NCBI RefSeq assembly: GCF_009866765.1
Contig: NZ_CP019431.1
Coordinates: 1,550,001 to 1,614,000 of the forward strand
Length of the DNA: 64,000 bases
DNA from: Pseudomonas sp. S35
GTDB lineage: Bacteria > Pseudomonadota > Gammaproteobacteria > Pseudomonadales > Pseudomonadaceae
Reading direction: 5' to 3'
Numbering within the stretch: the first letter of the stretch is position 1; every line of letters begins with the position of its first letter. This document shows, piece after piece, positions 27,952-36,625 of this stretch. The position numbers and the translations under genes are program-made. Under the pieces are notes generated by a model that was not told where the DNA came from, searched no databases, and worked only from the letters and a program-made list of their open reading frames with translations.

Positions 27952-29586
27952 TCAGGTCAGGAGGTCCTGCAGGGTGGCCAGGTTGTCGGCCTGCTCCACT
28001 GTCTTGTCCTGTCGCCAACGGAGCATCCTTGGAAACCGCACCGCGATCCCGCTTTTATGGCGTTTGGACAGGGCAATGCCCTCAAATCCCAACTCAAACA
28101 CCATGCTTGGGGTCACGCTGCTGACCGGGCCGAACTTTTCCACGGTGGTCTTGCGCACAATCGCGTCGACCTTGCGCATTTCTTCGTCGGTCAGCCCGGA
28201 GTAGGCCTTGGCAAACGGCACCAAGGCGCGCTCGCGGCCGGGCGGTCCATCCCACACGGCAAAGGTGTAGTCGCTGTATAAGCTGGCGCGCCGGCCATGC
28301 CCGCGCTGGGCGTAGATCAACACCGCATCGACGCTGAACGGGTCGACTTTCCACTTCCACCACAGCCCCATGTCCTTGGTGCGACCCACGCCGTACAGGC
28401 CTTGGCGATTCTTGAGCATCATGCCTTCGACGCCGAGGCTGCGGGAGGCTTCGCGTTGCTGCGCAAGGTCTTGCCAGGTTGCGCCCGTCAGCAGCGGCGA
28501 GGCCTGCAACACTGGCTGGTTGCACTGAACAATCAGCTGTTCCAGTTGGGCGCGGCGTTCGGCCTGGGTGTGGTTGCGCCAGTCGTCGCCCCGATGCTCC
28601 AGCAGGTCGTAGGCGAGGATCGCTACCGGCGCATCCTCAAGGACTTTTTTGCTCAGGGTCTTGCGGCCAATGCGCTGTTGAAGCAGGGCGAAGGGTTGCA
28701 CCGAGTCTTTCCATACCACGATTTCGCCGTCGATCACCGTACCATCGGGCAGGCCACTTACCAGGCTATGGAGTTCGGGGAAACGCTCGGTGACCAATTC
28801 TTCGCCTCGGGACCAGACCCACAGGCGCCCCTTGCGCTTGACCAGTTGCGCGCGAATGCCATCCCATTTCCATTCCACCTGCCAGTCAGTTGGGGCGCCG
28901 AGCAGAACGTCGAATTGCTCCACCGGCTGCGACAACCCGTGAGCGAGAAAAAACGGATACGGCTGCCCGCCCCGTTGCGCATGTTCGTCAGACGATTCGG
29001 CGGCGATCAGCTTGAGGTAGCCCTCGGGCGTAGGGCGGTTGGACAGGTCGGTGTAGCCCACCAAGCGCTGGGCCACGCGTTTGCTGTCCAGCCCGGCCAT
29101 GGCCGCGAGGGCGCGGGTGACCAACAGTTTTGACACGCCCACACGAAAGCTGCCGGTGATCAGCTTGATGCACACCATTAGGCTCGGTTGATCCAGCTGT
29201 GCCCATAACGCCGGCAGGCGCTCGGCCAGGTCCAGGGGCGACAGGCCGCGCAAGGGCAGCAGTTTTTCTTCGAGCCACACAGCCAGGCCGTCTTCTGAGG
29301 TGTAGGTCGATTCTGGTAACAGCAGGGAAATCGTCTCGGCCAAGTCGCCCACCGACTGATAGCTCTCTTCGAACAGCCACGGTTCGATGCCGGACGCTGC
29401 GGTGGCCATGTCTCGCAACAGCCGCGTCGGCACCAATTGCCGAGGGCGTCCGCCGGACAGGAAATACACCGCCCACGCCGCATCCTCAGGCGGCGCCTGC
29501 AGGAAGTAGGCTTGCAGGGCCGCGAGCTTGGCATTGCTGGAAGTGGTGGCGTCGAGGTTGGCGTACAACTCGGCGAAGGCCTTCAT
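27952..29586 (-). CDS. ATP-dependent DNA ligase of the ligase-associated repair cluster
   Basis: This is a 544-residue ATP-dependent DNA ligase that seals nicks through a ligase-adenylate. The nucleotidyl-transfer motif I is EWKWDGIR with the adenylated lysine K240. Later motifs include WSRGEELVTERFPEL, DGEIVVWK, EGMMLKNR and LWWKWK. An N-terminal helical DNA-binding domain of about 200 residues precedes them. There is no primase or nuclease fusion, so it is not LigD. It overlaps the exonuclease gene by 4 bases. The helicase and endonuclease partners are separated from it by the aot operon. Confidence 0.95.
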   Translation of the reverse strand: MKAFAELYANLDATTSSNAKLAALQAYFLQAPPEDAAWAVYFLSGGRPRQLVPTRLLRDMATAASGIEPWLFEESYQSVGDLAETISLLLPESTYTSEDGLAVWLEEKLLPLRGLSPLDLAERLPALWAQLDQPSLMVCIKLITGSFRVGVSKLLVTRALAAMAGLDSKRVAQRLVGYTDLSNRPTPEGYLKLIAAESSDEHAQRGGQPYPFFLAHGLSQPVEQFDVLLGAPTDWQVEWKWDGIRAQLVKRKGRLWVWSRGEELVTERFPELHSLVSGLPDGTVIDGEIVVWKDSVQPFALLQQRIGRKTLSKKVLEDAPVAILAYDLLEHRGDDWRNHTQAERRAQLEQLIVQCNQPVLQASPLLTGATWQDLAQQREASRSLGVEGMMLKNRQGLYGVGRTKDMGLWWKWKVDPFSVDAVLIYAQRGHGRRASLYSDYTFAVWDGPPGRERALVPFAKAYSGLTDEEMRKVDAIVRKTTVEKFGPVSSVTPSMVFELGFEGIALSKRHKSGIAVRFPRMLRWRQDKTVEQADNLATLQDLLT

Positions 29587-30587
29587 GGGCTGGCCTCTTC
29601 TTCATCATCACCGTATTGGGTAGTGAAGCCCTGGGCATCCAGGCCTTTTTCCCGCAGGTGGCGCACCAATACGCCGACAGAGCCGTGGGTCACCATCACC
29701 CGTTCGGCGCCGGTTTGTTCGATGGCCCACAGCAAACCGGGCCAGTCGGCGTGGTCCGAGAGCACAAAGCCTCGGTCTACACCGCGCCGCCGCCGCGTGC
29801 CGCGCAGGCGCATCCAGCCACTGGCGAACGCGTCGCTGTAGTCGCCGAAGCGCTTGATCCAACTGCTGCCGCCGGCGGAGGGCGGGGCGATGATCAAGGC
29901 TTGGCGCAGCAGTGGATCGGTCTTGGTGAAGTCCCCGGCATAAAGCGTGTCGGGAATGTAGATACCGGCCTCGCGGTACACCCGGTTCAGCGGTTCGACC
30001 GCACCGTGACTGAGGATCGGGCCGATGCTGGCGTCAATGCCATGCAGGATGCGCTGGGCTTTGCCGAAGGAATAGCAGTACAACACGCTGGCCTTGCCGG
30101 CGGCGATATTGGCCTGCCACCAGTCGTTGATTCCGGCAAAAATCTGCGCCTGGGGCTGCCAGCGGTAGATCGGCAGGCCAAAGGTGGATTCGGTGATAAA
30201 GGTGTGGCAACGCACCGGCTCAAAGGGCGCACAGGTGCCATCCGGCTCGACTTTGTAATCGCCGGACGCCACCCAGACTTCACCCTGGTATTCCAGGCGC
30301 ACCTGGGCTGAACCGAGCACGTGCCCGGCCGGGTGGAAACTCAAGGTCACACCGTGGTGCAGCAGTTTTTCGCCGTAGGCCAGGGTTTGCAGGTTGATGT
30401 CCTGACCCAGGCGCGAACGCAGGATGCCTTCGCCGGGGGCGGCGGCCAGGTAATGCTGGTTGCCGTTGCGGGCGTGGTCGCCATGGGCGTGGGTGATGAC
30501 CGAGCGTTCTACGGGGCGCCAGGGGTCGATGTAGAAATCACCGGCGGGGCAGTAGAGACCTTCGGAGCGGGCGATGACAAGGTCCAT
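29583..30587 (-). CDS. Ligase-associated DNA damage response exonuclease (metallo-beta-lactamase fold)
   Basis: This is a 334-residue metallo-beta-lactamase/beta-CASP-type nuclease of the Exo family linked to Lhr-ligase clusters. The metal-binding motif HAHGDHAR lies at residues 33-40. Further conserved elements are PAGHVLGSAQV and SGDYK, then the segments TFITESTFGLP and LSDHADW. It is the first gene of the exo-lig pair, and the stop of this gene overlaps the ligase start (ATGA). Confidence 0.92.
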   Translation of the reverse strand: MDLVIARSEGLYCPAGDFYIDPWRPVERSVITHAHGDHARNGNQHYLAAAPGEGILRSRLGQDINLQTLAYGEKLLHHGVTLSFHPAGHVLGSAQVRLEYQGEVWVASGDYKVEPDGTCAPFEPVRCHTFITESTFGLPIYRWQPQAQIFAGINDWWQANIAAGKASVLYCYSFGKAQRILHGIDASIGPILSHGAVEPLNRVYREAGIYIPDTLYAGDFTKTDPLLRQALIIAPPSAGGSSWIKRFGDYSDAFASGWMRLRGTRRRRGVDRGFVLSDHADWPGLLWAIEQTGAERVMVTHGSVGVLVRHLREKGLDAQGFTTQYGDDEEEASP

Positions 30588-30662
30588 GGGGCGTGCCGGG
30601 GGCGATGGGCTTATCAGTAGGAGGAGAGTGAGCCTTGAGAAGTTCTATCTAAATGCAGAGCG

Positions 30663-30700
30663 CCAAATGTGGGAAGGGGCTTGCCCCCTCTCACATTTGG
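30663..30700. repeat. REP hairpin between quiP and the repair cluster
   Basis: CCAAATGTGGGAAGGGGC and GCCCCCTCTCACATTTGG form a long imperfect stem. It is the same REP unit as at 3731 and 18736. It lies 7 bases beyond the stop of the quiP-like gene and upstream of the exonuclease gene. It lacks a strong T run on either side. Confidence 0.85.
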
Positions 30701-30706
30701 AGCCGG

Positions 30707-33148
30707 TTATTTGCCTGGCGTCAGGGTCAACCGGGCCTTGCCATACACCTTCTCAAAGTTCTGCGGTTGCATCGGGAAGCTCAGGTATTGCGCCTTGAGC
30801 GACGGGTCGATGCCATTGGCATAGTTCGGGCTGGCCGGGTTGCCGGATTGGCCGATACCGCCCTGGCCCATCATCGGTTCCATCTGGCTGAAGTCGACGA
30901 TCATGCGCAGCGCCGGGACCTGGGTGGTATTGAAATCCTGGCCCCAACTGTACGGCGCCGGGTTCAAGGTGTTGTGGTCGCCACCGGAGGCCAGTGGGCC
31001 ACGAATCACTTGGCCGCTGGTGTTTTGCCAGGTGGTGGTGTGCAGTTTGCCCCACTGCCAGGCCTTGTGATCGGCGCCCAACAGGCTGTCGCCGGCGGTG
31101 ATCGCGGCCGCGAGGCTGCGAGCGAGGATCGCCGGTTTGTCTTCTTTTTGAGGTGTACGCACGTCGTCCCAGAACGGGCTGTCTTCGCGGCCCAGCAAGT
31201 GGTCGGCCTGGGCGGCGTAGGACAGGTTGGCATTGCTGACGAAGGCTTTCCAGCTGGCGCTGTTTTGCGGGCCGAGTTCGTCGAGGAAGATCTGCTGGGT
31301 GCTTTCCTGCAGGAACAATTCGTACAGTGCCGCGTCGGCGGATGTCGCAACGAGACGGCCGTCAAAGGCCATCAGGCGCTTCAGCGCTTCGCGGGCCTTG
31401 GCCTGTTCGGCCGCTGGCAGGGCATCGATCGCTTGTTTCAGCGGCAGGGCCATGCCCGGCGCCTGGAACATGGTCTTGAGCTTGGCTCCGAAGGTGGTGG
31501 TCTGGTCGTATTGCATGGCGATCACGCTGCGGCTGTCATGCTTGCCGGCGTTGGCCAGTTGCGCCAAGCGCTCGCTGCGCTCCGGTGCATCCCAGGAGTT
31601 GGACAACTGCATGCCATAGCCACGCGGCGCGGTGCGCTGGTTGGCGGTGCCGATCCAGCCTTGGGCCGGGTCCTGGTCATAGGGGTGCAGCATCGCGTCG
31701 GCGTAACCGTCCCAATCAAAGCGCGCATCCCAGCCCGGCGACGGCAGCAAGCCTTCGCCTTCGCGGCGGTTGGGGAAGCGGCCGGTGACTTGCCAGCCGA
31801 TGTTGGTGGCGTCGGCGAACACCATGTTCAAGGCGATGGCGCGGATTTCCCGGGTGGCGTCCGAGGCCTTGGCGACGTTTTGCGCGCGGGACAGGTCGAA
31901 GAACGCGTCCAGGCTCTTGTCGTCTTTGAAGTCGGCGGTTTGCAGGGCCAGGCCCAGCCCGCTGGTCAGCGCCTGGCTGCTGTTGAGCAGGGCGCCGTGA
32001 CGGGTTTCGTACACCACTTCGCGAATCGAGCGCTGGCCTTTGACAAAGAAGGTTTCGTTACGCACGCCGGCCGGCAACCATTTTCCGTTGTTCTCGTAGT
32101 ACAACGCGTTGCCCTGGCGTTTGACCTTTTCCAGGAACAGGTCCTGGGTGTCACCCTTGACCGCGCTCATGCTCCACGCGACTTTGCCGTTGAAGCCGGA
32201 CAACAGCGTCGGCAAGCCGGCGATCGAGGCGCCAACGGCCTGGTACTTCGGTGCGCGGATCTGCACGTAGTTCCACGGTGACGGGGCTTGTGGCTGGGCG
32301 GCGAGGTCGTTGGCCAGCAGGCTTTTGCCGCTGCGGCTGCGTTGCGGGCCAATCGCCCAGTTGCTCGACGTGGTCACGGCCAGCGAATTGAGGCTGCTCA
32401 GTTGCTGGCTCACGGTGTCGAGCCCGGCCAGGCCAGTGATCTGGCTGAAGTTCACGCCCTTGAGTTTCTCGGCTTCAGCCAGTGGGATCGGCTCATCCGG
32501 CGCGCTGGGGGTGAGCCAGGCGAGTTTGTCGACGCCGACCTTTTGCGCCAGCACGAGGGACGCCAGCTCTTCCTGCAGGTTGGCCGACTCGCTGAAATTC
32601 AGCAGGCAGAACAACAGCGCCGAATCTTCCGGCTTCCAGTACTCGGGCTTGTAGCCGCTCTGGGCCAGGTCCGGCGGCAGCTTGTCGCGGTAGCGGAACA
32701 GGTAGGCGTTGACGCCACGGGCATACACTTCGAAAAAGCGCTTGAGGCGCGGCGATGAGGCGTTATACAGCTCGCCGGCGCTTTTCTTCAGGTTGACCGC
32801 CCGCATGAAACGGTCGACATCCAGCACTTGCGGCCCGGACATTTCCGCCAGGCGGCCCTGGGCCAGCAGGCGCAGGGTGACCATCTGGGTGATGCGGTCA
32901 CTGGCGTGCACATAACCAAGGCTGAACAGCGCGTCGTGGAAGGTGTTGCTTTCGATCAGCGGCATGCCTTGGGCATTGCGGCGCACCGACACATTCTGTG
33001 CCAGGCCTTTGATCGGCTGCACGCCCGCAACGGGAGGCAGGGTGTCCTGGGTGCTCTGGAGCTGGCAACCGGCCAGGCTTAATGCACTGGCCACTGCCGC
33101 GGCAACGCCGAACCGGGGAAGAAAATGTGAGAGGGCTGGCGAGGCCAT
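30707..33148 (-). CDS. quiP: Acyl-homoserine lactone acylase QuiP-like (penicillin acylase family)
   Basis: This is an 813-residue Ntn-hydrolase precursor. Members are cut into two chains, exposing a serine as nucleophile. Here that serine is about S261 in [23 protein letters not shown]; other members have SNNW at this place. The N-terminus ends in LAGC at residues 25-28, a possible lipobox, so the protein may be membrane-anchored. The whole chain is closely similar to what I recall of P. aeruginosa QuiP, which removes long acyl chains from homoserine lactones. It is about 30 residues shorter than that protein in the C-terminal third. Substrate is inferred. Confidence 0.82.
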   Translation of the reverse strand: MASPALSHFLPRFGVAAAVASALSLAGCQLQSTQDTLPPVAGVQPIKGLAQNVSVRRNAQGMPLIESNTFHDALFSLGYVHASDRITQMVTLRLLAQGRLAEMSGPQVLDVDRFMRAVNLKKSAGELYNASSPRLKRFFEVYARGVNAYLFRYRDKLPPDLAQSGYKPEYWKPEDSALLFCLLNFSESANLQEELASLVLAQKVGVDKLAWLTPSAPDEPIPLAEAEKLKGVNFSQITGLAGLDTVSQQLSSLNSLAVTTSSNWAIGPQRSRSGKSLLANDLAAQPQAPSPWNYVQIRAPKYQAVGASIAGLPTLLSGFNGKVAWSMSAVKGDTQDLFLEKVKRQGNALYYENNGKWLPAGVRNETFFVKGQRSIREVVYETRHGALLNSSQALTSGLGLALQTADFKDDKSLDAFFDLSRAQNVAKASDATREIRAIALNMVFADATNIGWQVTGRFPNRREGEGLLPSPGWDARFDWDGYADAMLHPYDQDPAQGWIGTANQRTAPRGYGMQLSNSWDAPERSERLAQLANAGKHDSRSVIAMQYDQTTTFGAKLKTMFQAPGMALPLKQAIDALPAAEQAKAREALKRLMAFDGRLVATSADAALYELFLQESTQQIFLDELGPQNSASWKAFVSNANLSYAAQADHLLGREDSPFWDDVRTPQKEDKPAILARSLAAAITAGDSLLGADHKAWQWGKLHTTTWQNTSGQVIRGPLASGGDHNTLNPAPYSWGQDFNTTQVPALRMIVDFSQMEPMMGQGGIGQSGNPASPNYANGIDPSLKAQYLSFPMQPQNFEKVYGKARLTLTPGK

Positions 33149-33327
33149 GGCAAAGCTCCTGCGGGGGGTAGCGTCAGTAAAGGCGCTACGTTAGTGAGCG
33201 CGGCGAAGCGACGCAAGCAGGAGCTCAGGCTTATTTTCAGGAATTGCCCATCAGGACTTTGGCGGCTTGGCGTTGCGCACCCGTCATACGCCCGGACGGT
33301 CGCCGGGCGCTGATTACCGTGTTGGGC

Positions 33328-33528
33328 TTACGCCCCGTGGCACTTCTTGAATTTCTTCTCGCTGCCGCACGGGCAAGGGTCGTTGCGGCCAACGTCCTTC
33401 AACGCATTGCGCACAGGCTCTTGGTGAGCGTGGCCGCAGTTCGGGCCGTGGACATGGCCGTGGTCGTGATCATGGTGATCGTGATCGTGGTTGCAGTCAG
33501 GACCATGGACATGGGGTTGCTGAGTCAT
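33328..33528 (-). CDS. Small histidine-rich SEC-C metal-binding protein
   Basis: This is a 66-residue protein in two parts. Residues 1-36 contain 12 histidines and two copies of HVHGP(D/N)C around a run of alternating His and Asp. Residues 48-65 are a SEC-C zinc motif, [16 protein letters not shown]. The first part looks like the metal-storing tails of HypB, SlyD or ZIP-type proteins, and the second resembles the SecA C-terminus. Its ATG overlaps the stop of the lipoprotein gene upstream by 2-3 bases, so translation is coupled. A role in zinc or nickel binding is inferred. Confidence 0.85.
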   Translation of the reverse strand: MTQQPHVHGPDCNHDHDHHDHDHGHVHGPNCGHAHQEPVRNALKDVGRNDPCPCGSEKKFKKCHGA

Positions 33529-34007
33529 CGATGTCGCTCCGGAATAAAATCGCCGGGGATTATCACGCCATTGTGGGCTACCTGCACGTCATAACCGATG
33601 AATAATCCGGTTTTGAGCTCACCTTCCAGGCGATACGGCACGGGCTGGTCGGGTTTTTTCAGCAGTTGCACCACGCTGCGTATCTGCGGCCAGAGGTTGG
33701 TGCGCACCGAGACCTTGAAAAACCGATGGCCCTTGGGCGGCACGGTGAGCCATTCATTGGACTCGCCTTCAGTCAGCACAAAGTCATCCAGCGTGACTTT
33801 GTAGATCAGGCCCCGCACGGTCAGATCGGCGTCGTCGCGGTTGTCTACGCGAAAGTACAGCTTGAATTTCTGCTCCAGCAATTTGGCCCGTACTACTTCG
33901 ACCTTCACCAGTGACACGTGGGGCGCTGGCGAATTGTCTTCGAACCACGAAGCACACCCGCTCAGGCCGAAGGTCAACGCCAGCATCAAGCTGTATATCC
34001 GAAGCAT
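33525..34007 (-). CDS. LEA-type-2 domain lipoprotein
   Basis: This is a 160-residue exported lipoprotein. I chose the ATG at 34007 ([18 protein letters not shown]), which gives a signal peptide with lipobox LSGC. The body ([46 protein letters not shown]) matches the WHy/LEA14 beta-sandwich pattern, known in bacteria and in plant desiccation proteins. Its function is unknown. It lies between a YchJ-type SEC-C gene (20 bases upstream) and the His-rich SEC-C gene (overlapping). Confidence 0.85.
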   Translation of the reverse strand: MLRIYSLMLALTFGLSGCASWFEDNSPAPHVSLVKVEVVRAKLLEQKFKLYFRVDNRDDADLTVRGLIYKVTLDDFVLTEGESNEWLTVPPKGHRFFKVSVRTNLWPQIRSVVQLLKKPDQPVPYRLEGELKTGLFIGYDVQVAHNGVIIPGDFIPERHR

Positions 34008-34026
34008 GGCGTGGGTCCTGTGGTGG

Positions 34027-34497
34027 TTAGAGGTAGCTTGCGCAGCACTTCTTGAACTTTTGCCCACTGCCGCAGAGGCAGGCATCGTTGCGTCCGGCTT
34101 TGACCTCTACCGTGGGGTCGATGAAGTACCAGCGCCCGTCATTCTGTACGAAAGAAGACTGCTCGCGGTGGCTATGTTCGCCAGTGTTGTCGTGCCAGCG
34201 TGCGGTAAAGGTCACGAAGGCGTGTTCCGGCTGGCCGCCGAACACCTCGGAGCTTTCCACCTCAAGGCCAAGCCAGGTGCTTTGTGCACTCCAGGCGCTG
34301 ATGGCGGTGCGGTCCAGGCCCGTCTGTTGCGCGGGCAACGTGGTGGCCACCAGATAGTCCACCAGGCCCAGCACATAGGCGCTGTAGCGCGAACGCATCA
34401 ACGCGCTGGCGCAAGGGGCAGGGTGGCCGGCGTGATAATGGCCGCAGCAGGCATCCAGCAGGTTGCCACTGCCGCAGGGGCAAATGGATGTACTCAT
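34027..34497 (-). CDS. YchJ-family SEC-C domain protein
   Basis: This is a 156-residue protein with a SEC-C zinc motif at each end, [14 protein letters not shown] at the N-terminus and [13 protein letters not shown] at the C-terminus. Between them is the YchJ-type middle domain ([21 protein letters not shown] and the FTARW segment). I chose ATG 34497; an in-frame start 28 codons upstream adds sequence overlapping the previous gene. The function of YchJ proteins is not established. It is the second gene of a four-gene - strand cluster. Confidence 0.9.
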   Translation of the reverse strand: MSTSICPCGSGNLLDACCGHYHAGHPAPCASALMRSRYSAYVLGLVDYLVATTLPAQQTGLDRTAISAWSAQSTWLGLEVESSEVFGGQPEHAFVTFTARWHDNTGEHSHREQSSFVQNDGRWYFIDPTVEVKAGRNDACLCGSGQKFKKCCASYL

Positions 34498-34501
34498 CGG
34501 G

Positions 34502-34999
34502 TTACCACCAATACTTTCCGAAGTTTTCCGGGTTGGCCCAGAAGCGGGCGTTGAGCCAGTCGGGCACCTGTTTATAGTCAAGCAGATCGTAGGTAAACAG
34601 CGTCAGCACTTGCTCATCGCGCTGGAAGCGCTCGCCGGCCTGCAGGGCCAGGGAGAAGAAGTCGGTGTCCTTCCAGTCGCAGGCAACCAGGTCTACCAGC
34701 ACCGCAATCCGGCTGGTGTTGAGGTTGCGAATACCGCCGAGCAGCGTCAGGCCTAGCGGTTTGGAAAGGTGTTCCAGGCAGTCGACCACCAGCGCCAGGT
34801 CAAAACGCTGCGCCGCGAGTTCTGCGGGCAATGGTCCAGGCGCTGCGACGGATACTTGGGTGTCGGGGTGCGCTGCCTTGAAGGCATCCAGCGCCGGGAA
34901 CTGGCTGGCACCCAGCAGCAGCAGGCGTTTGGGCTGGTGCAGGTCGAGCAAGGCGGCCAGCGCTTGCTGGGGGGTACGGGCAGAAATACCAGCGGTCAT
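34502..34999 (-). CDS. Methyltransferase-like protein of unknown function (DUF6231 type)
   Basis: This is a 165-residue protein. It looks like a shortened class I methyltransferase fold, with RLLLLGAS as the first beta strand and loop and [14 protein letters not shown] like the motif after strand 4. The SAM-binding glycine motif is weak (GASQFPA), so activity is doubtful. I recall such proteins annotated as DUF6231 in Pseudomonas. It is the first gene of the cluster with the two SEC-C proteins, 4 bases ahead of the YchJ-type gene. Confidence 0.75.
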   Translation of the reverse strand: MTAGISARTPQQALAALLDLHQPKRLLLLGASQFPALDAFKAAHPDTQVSVAAPGPLPAELAAQRFDLALVVDCLEHLSKPLGLTLLGGIRNLNTSRIAVLVDLVACDWKDTDFFSLALQAGERFQRDEQVLTLFTYDLLDYKQVPDWLNARFWANPENFGKYWW

Positions 35000-35202
35000 C
35001 AGAGATCCTCACATCAGGACCGTAGAGACTAGCGCGGCTGAGCGTGCTGGCCTAGAGCGAGAGGCTGCGAAAAATCCTCCGGGGGCGGTGATCCTCGCTT
35101 AAACCGTGCCCTTCTCAAGTTTTTTGATCCTTCACTGGCAAATCGCCGGTAGAAGTCGTTACTGTGCGTCCAAAGAAAAATTTGAAAATACTCAGGAGCC
35201 CC

Positions 35203-35964
35203 ATGATGCGTAAGGTTTTTCTGTTGGCCCTGTTGGTCAGCCCCGTTGCCCTGGCCCAGAGCGTCAGTGTTGAAACCAACTCGTTGATGCGCCTGCCCAG
35301 CAGTACCAGCGTGTTGCAACTGGAGCGCCTGGACGTGGCGGACTACGGCACCTTGCTGATCCCGGCCACGATCAGCCAGGTCACGGTGGATGAACTGCAT
35401 CTGGGGCGCGATGCGCGCATCGCCATTGTGCCTGGCAGTACCGCATTGCAGTTGCAGGTGCGCCATGCGCAACTGGAACATGGCAGCCAGATCACTTCGC
35501 GCGGTGCGCCCGGCACCCACGAAAAACCGGCCAAGGCTGGGCGTGACCTGATCTTGCGTATCAATTCGCTCACGGCTGAGGAACTGTCGGTGGACGCCCG
35601 TGGCGGCGCCGGTGCCCAAGGTTATGCCGGACTCGACGGTGCCAACGGCGTGGACCCAGGTTGCACCTGGGGCGCGGCGGGGCGCGGGTTTAATGGCGAT
35701 AACGGCGGCGATGGCCTGCCGGGTGCGGCGGGCGCGCAGGTGCGCGTCGAGTTGCCGAAGGATTTTGCGGCGCAGCAGATCAAGGTCTGGGTGGATGGCG
35801 GCGCCGGTGGTCTGGCCGGTGTGGCGGGCAAGCCGGGCAAGGGCGGGGAGTCCAAAGGTTGCTTGGTGTACCGTGCCGATGGCGGCGAAAAAGGCCGGCC
35901 AGGGCTGGAAGGGCAACCGGGGCCGGTTGGGCCGGCGGGGACTGTGACTATCCAGCGGCTATGA
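35203..35964 (+). CDS. Secreted collagen-like glycine-rich protein
   Basis: This is a 253-residue exported protein. The N-terminus MMRKVFLLALLVSPVALAQS is a signal peptide. Two ATGs lie side by side, at 35203 and 35206, after the ribosome site AGGAG. Residues 20-130 form an irregular, probably beta-rich head. Residues 134-177 and 199-246 are Gly-rich with Gly-X-Y runs such as GRPGLEGQPGPVGPAG. They are separated by a short non-repeat piece with RVELPKDFAAQQIKVWVDG. Two cysteines (154 and 220) could form a disulfide. A cell-surface or matrix role is plausible but unproven. Confidence 0.8.
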   Translation: MMRKVFLLALLVSPVALAQSVSVETNSLMRLPSSTSVLQLERLDVADYGTLLIPATISQVTVDELHLGRDARIAIVPGSTALQLQVRHAQLEHGSQITSRGAPGTHEKPAKAGRDLILRINSLTAEELSVDARGGAGAQGYAGLDGANGVDPGCTWGAAGRGFNGDNGGDGLPGAAGAQVRVELPKDFAAQQIKVWVDGGAGGLAGVAGKPGKGGESKGCLVYRADGGEKGRPGLEGQPGPVGPAGTVTIQRL

Positions 35965-35980
35965 GTCGAATGGTCTGATG

Positions 35981-36045
35981 CCATCGGGGGCAAGCCTCCC
36001 ACATTAGATGTATTCCGAATGTGGAAGGGGGCTTGCCGCCGATGG
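35981..36045. repeat. Degenerate inverted pair of REP sequences
   Basis: ATCGGGGGCAAGCCTCCCACATT and its mirror AATGTGGAAGGGGGCTTGCC(GCCGAT) lie 12 bases apart, between two convergent genes. The outer arms CCATCGG and CCGATGG also pair. Deletions and substitutions relative to the intact pair at 3731-3824 show decay of an older element. Confidence 0.8.
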
Positions 36046-36061
36046 CGATGCAGGACTCATC

Positions 36062-36526
36062 TCAGAACATCGGCCGAGCCGAAGCAATCGCCACCACCAG
36101 CAGCCCGACAATCAAGTTAACCCCCACCAACTTTCGGATCTGCCCCAGCGCAGCGGCGCCCGCCGGCCAATCCTGGGCCGCCACTGCTGCCTTCAACTGC
36201 GGGAACTTCAATGCCTGGATGCGGATAAACAGCGCCGCCATCACCACATACAAGCCCATCATCACCTGCACATAGCGCGGCGCGGTCTCAAAACCATTGA
36301 AGCGCAGATGCAGCAGGCCCACACCGCTGATCGGCAAAATCAGCACGGCGACCCACACCCACACGAAAAAACGTTGAAACACATTCGCCCACAACGTGAG
36401 CCGGGCAGGGCCCTCAAGTGCCGCCACAGCGGCGGGGCGCAGGATCATCCAGGCGAAAAACATGCCGCCCACCCATACCAGGGCGGCCAATACATGCAGG
36501 GTGTAAGCGAGGCTAAACGCGGTCAT
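36062..36526 (-). CDS. CopD-like integral membrane protein
   Basis: This is a 154-residue membrane protein with four predicted helices, near residues 5-27, 52-72, 84-104 and 133-151. The start (FSLAYTLHVLAALVWVGGMFFAWMILRPAAV) and the pattern H-x-x-x-x-x-x-G match the CopD family of haem or copper-linked membrane proteins. Function is not known. It is convergent with the collagen-like gene and divergent from dinG. Confidence 0.75.
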   Translation of the reverse strand: MTAFSLAYTLHVLAALVWVGGMFFAWMILRPAAVAALEGPARLTLWANVFQRFFVWVWVAVLILPISGVGLLHLRFNGFETAPRYVQVMMGLYVVMAALFIRIQALKFPQLKAAVAAQDWPAGAAALGQIRKLVGVNLIVGLLVVAIASARPMF

Positions 36527-36625
36527 TGTGGTACTCCGTTCTGCGCGGGATTAATTAGCGGGGTATGATAGCGGCCGATCCGAACCACTGAAAATTTATC
36601 CAGCGTTTTTTGCGCCCGACTATCC

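Noticed and set aside
27952..29586. LigD of non-homologous end joining
   Set aside because: No polymerase or phosphoesterase domain is fused and no Ku gene is nearby. The context is the Lhr-Exo-PdeM cluster.
30653..32281. A 542-codon open frame on + antisense to the quiP-like gene
   Set aside because: It begins in a REP sequence and has no signal or motif, while the acylase on - is well supported.
36527..36625. LexA box ahead of dinG
   Set aside because: I looked for CTGT-N8-ACAG in the leader and saw none.
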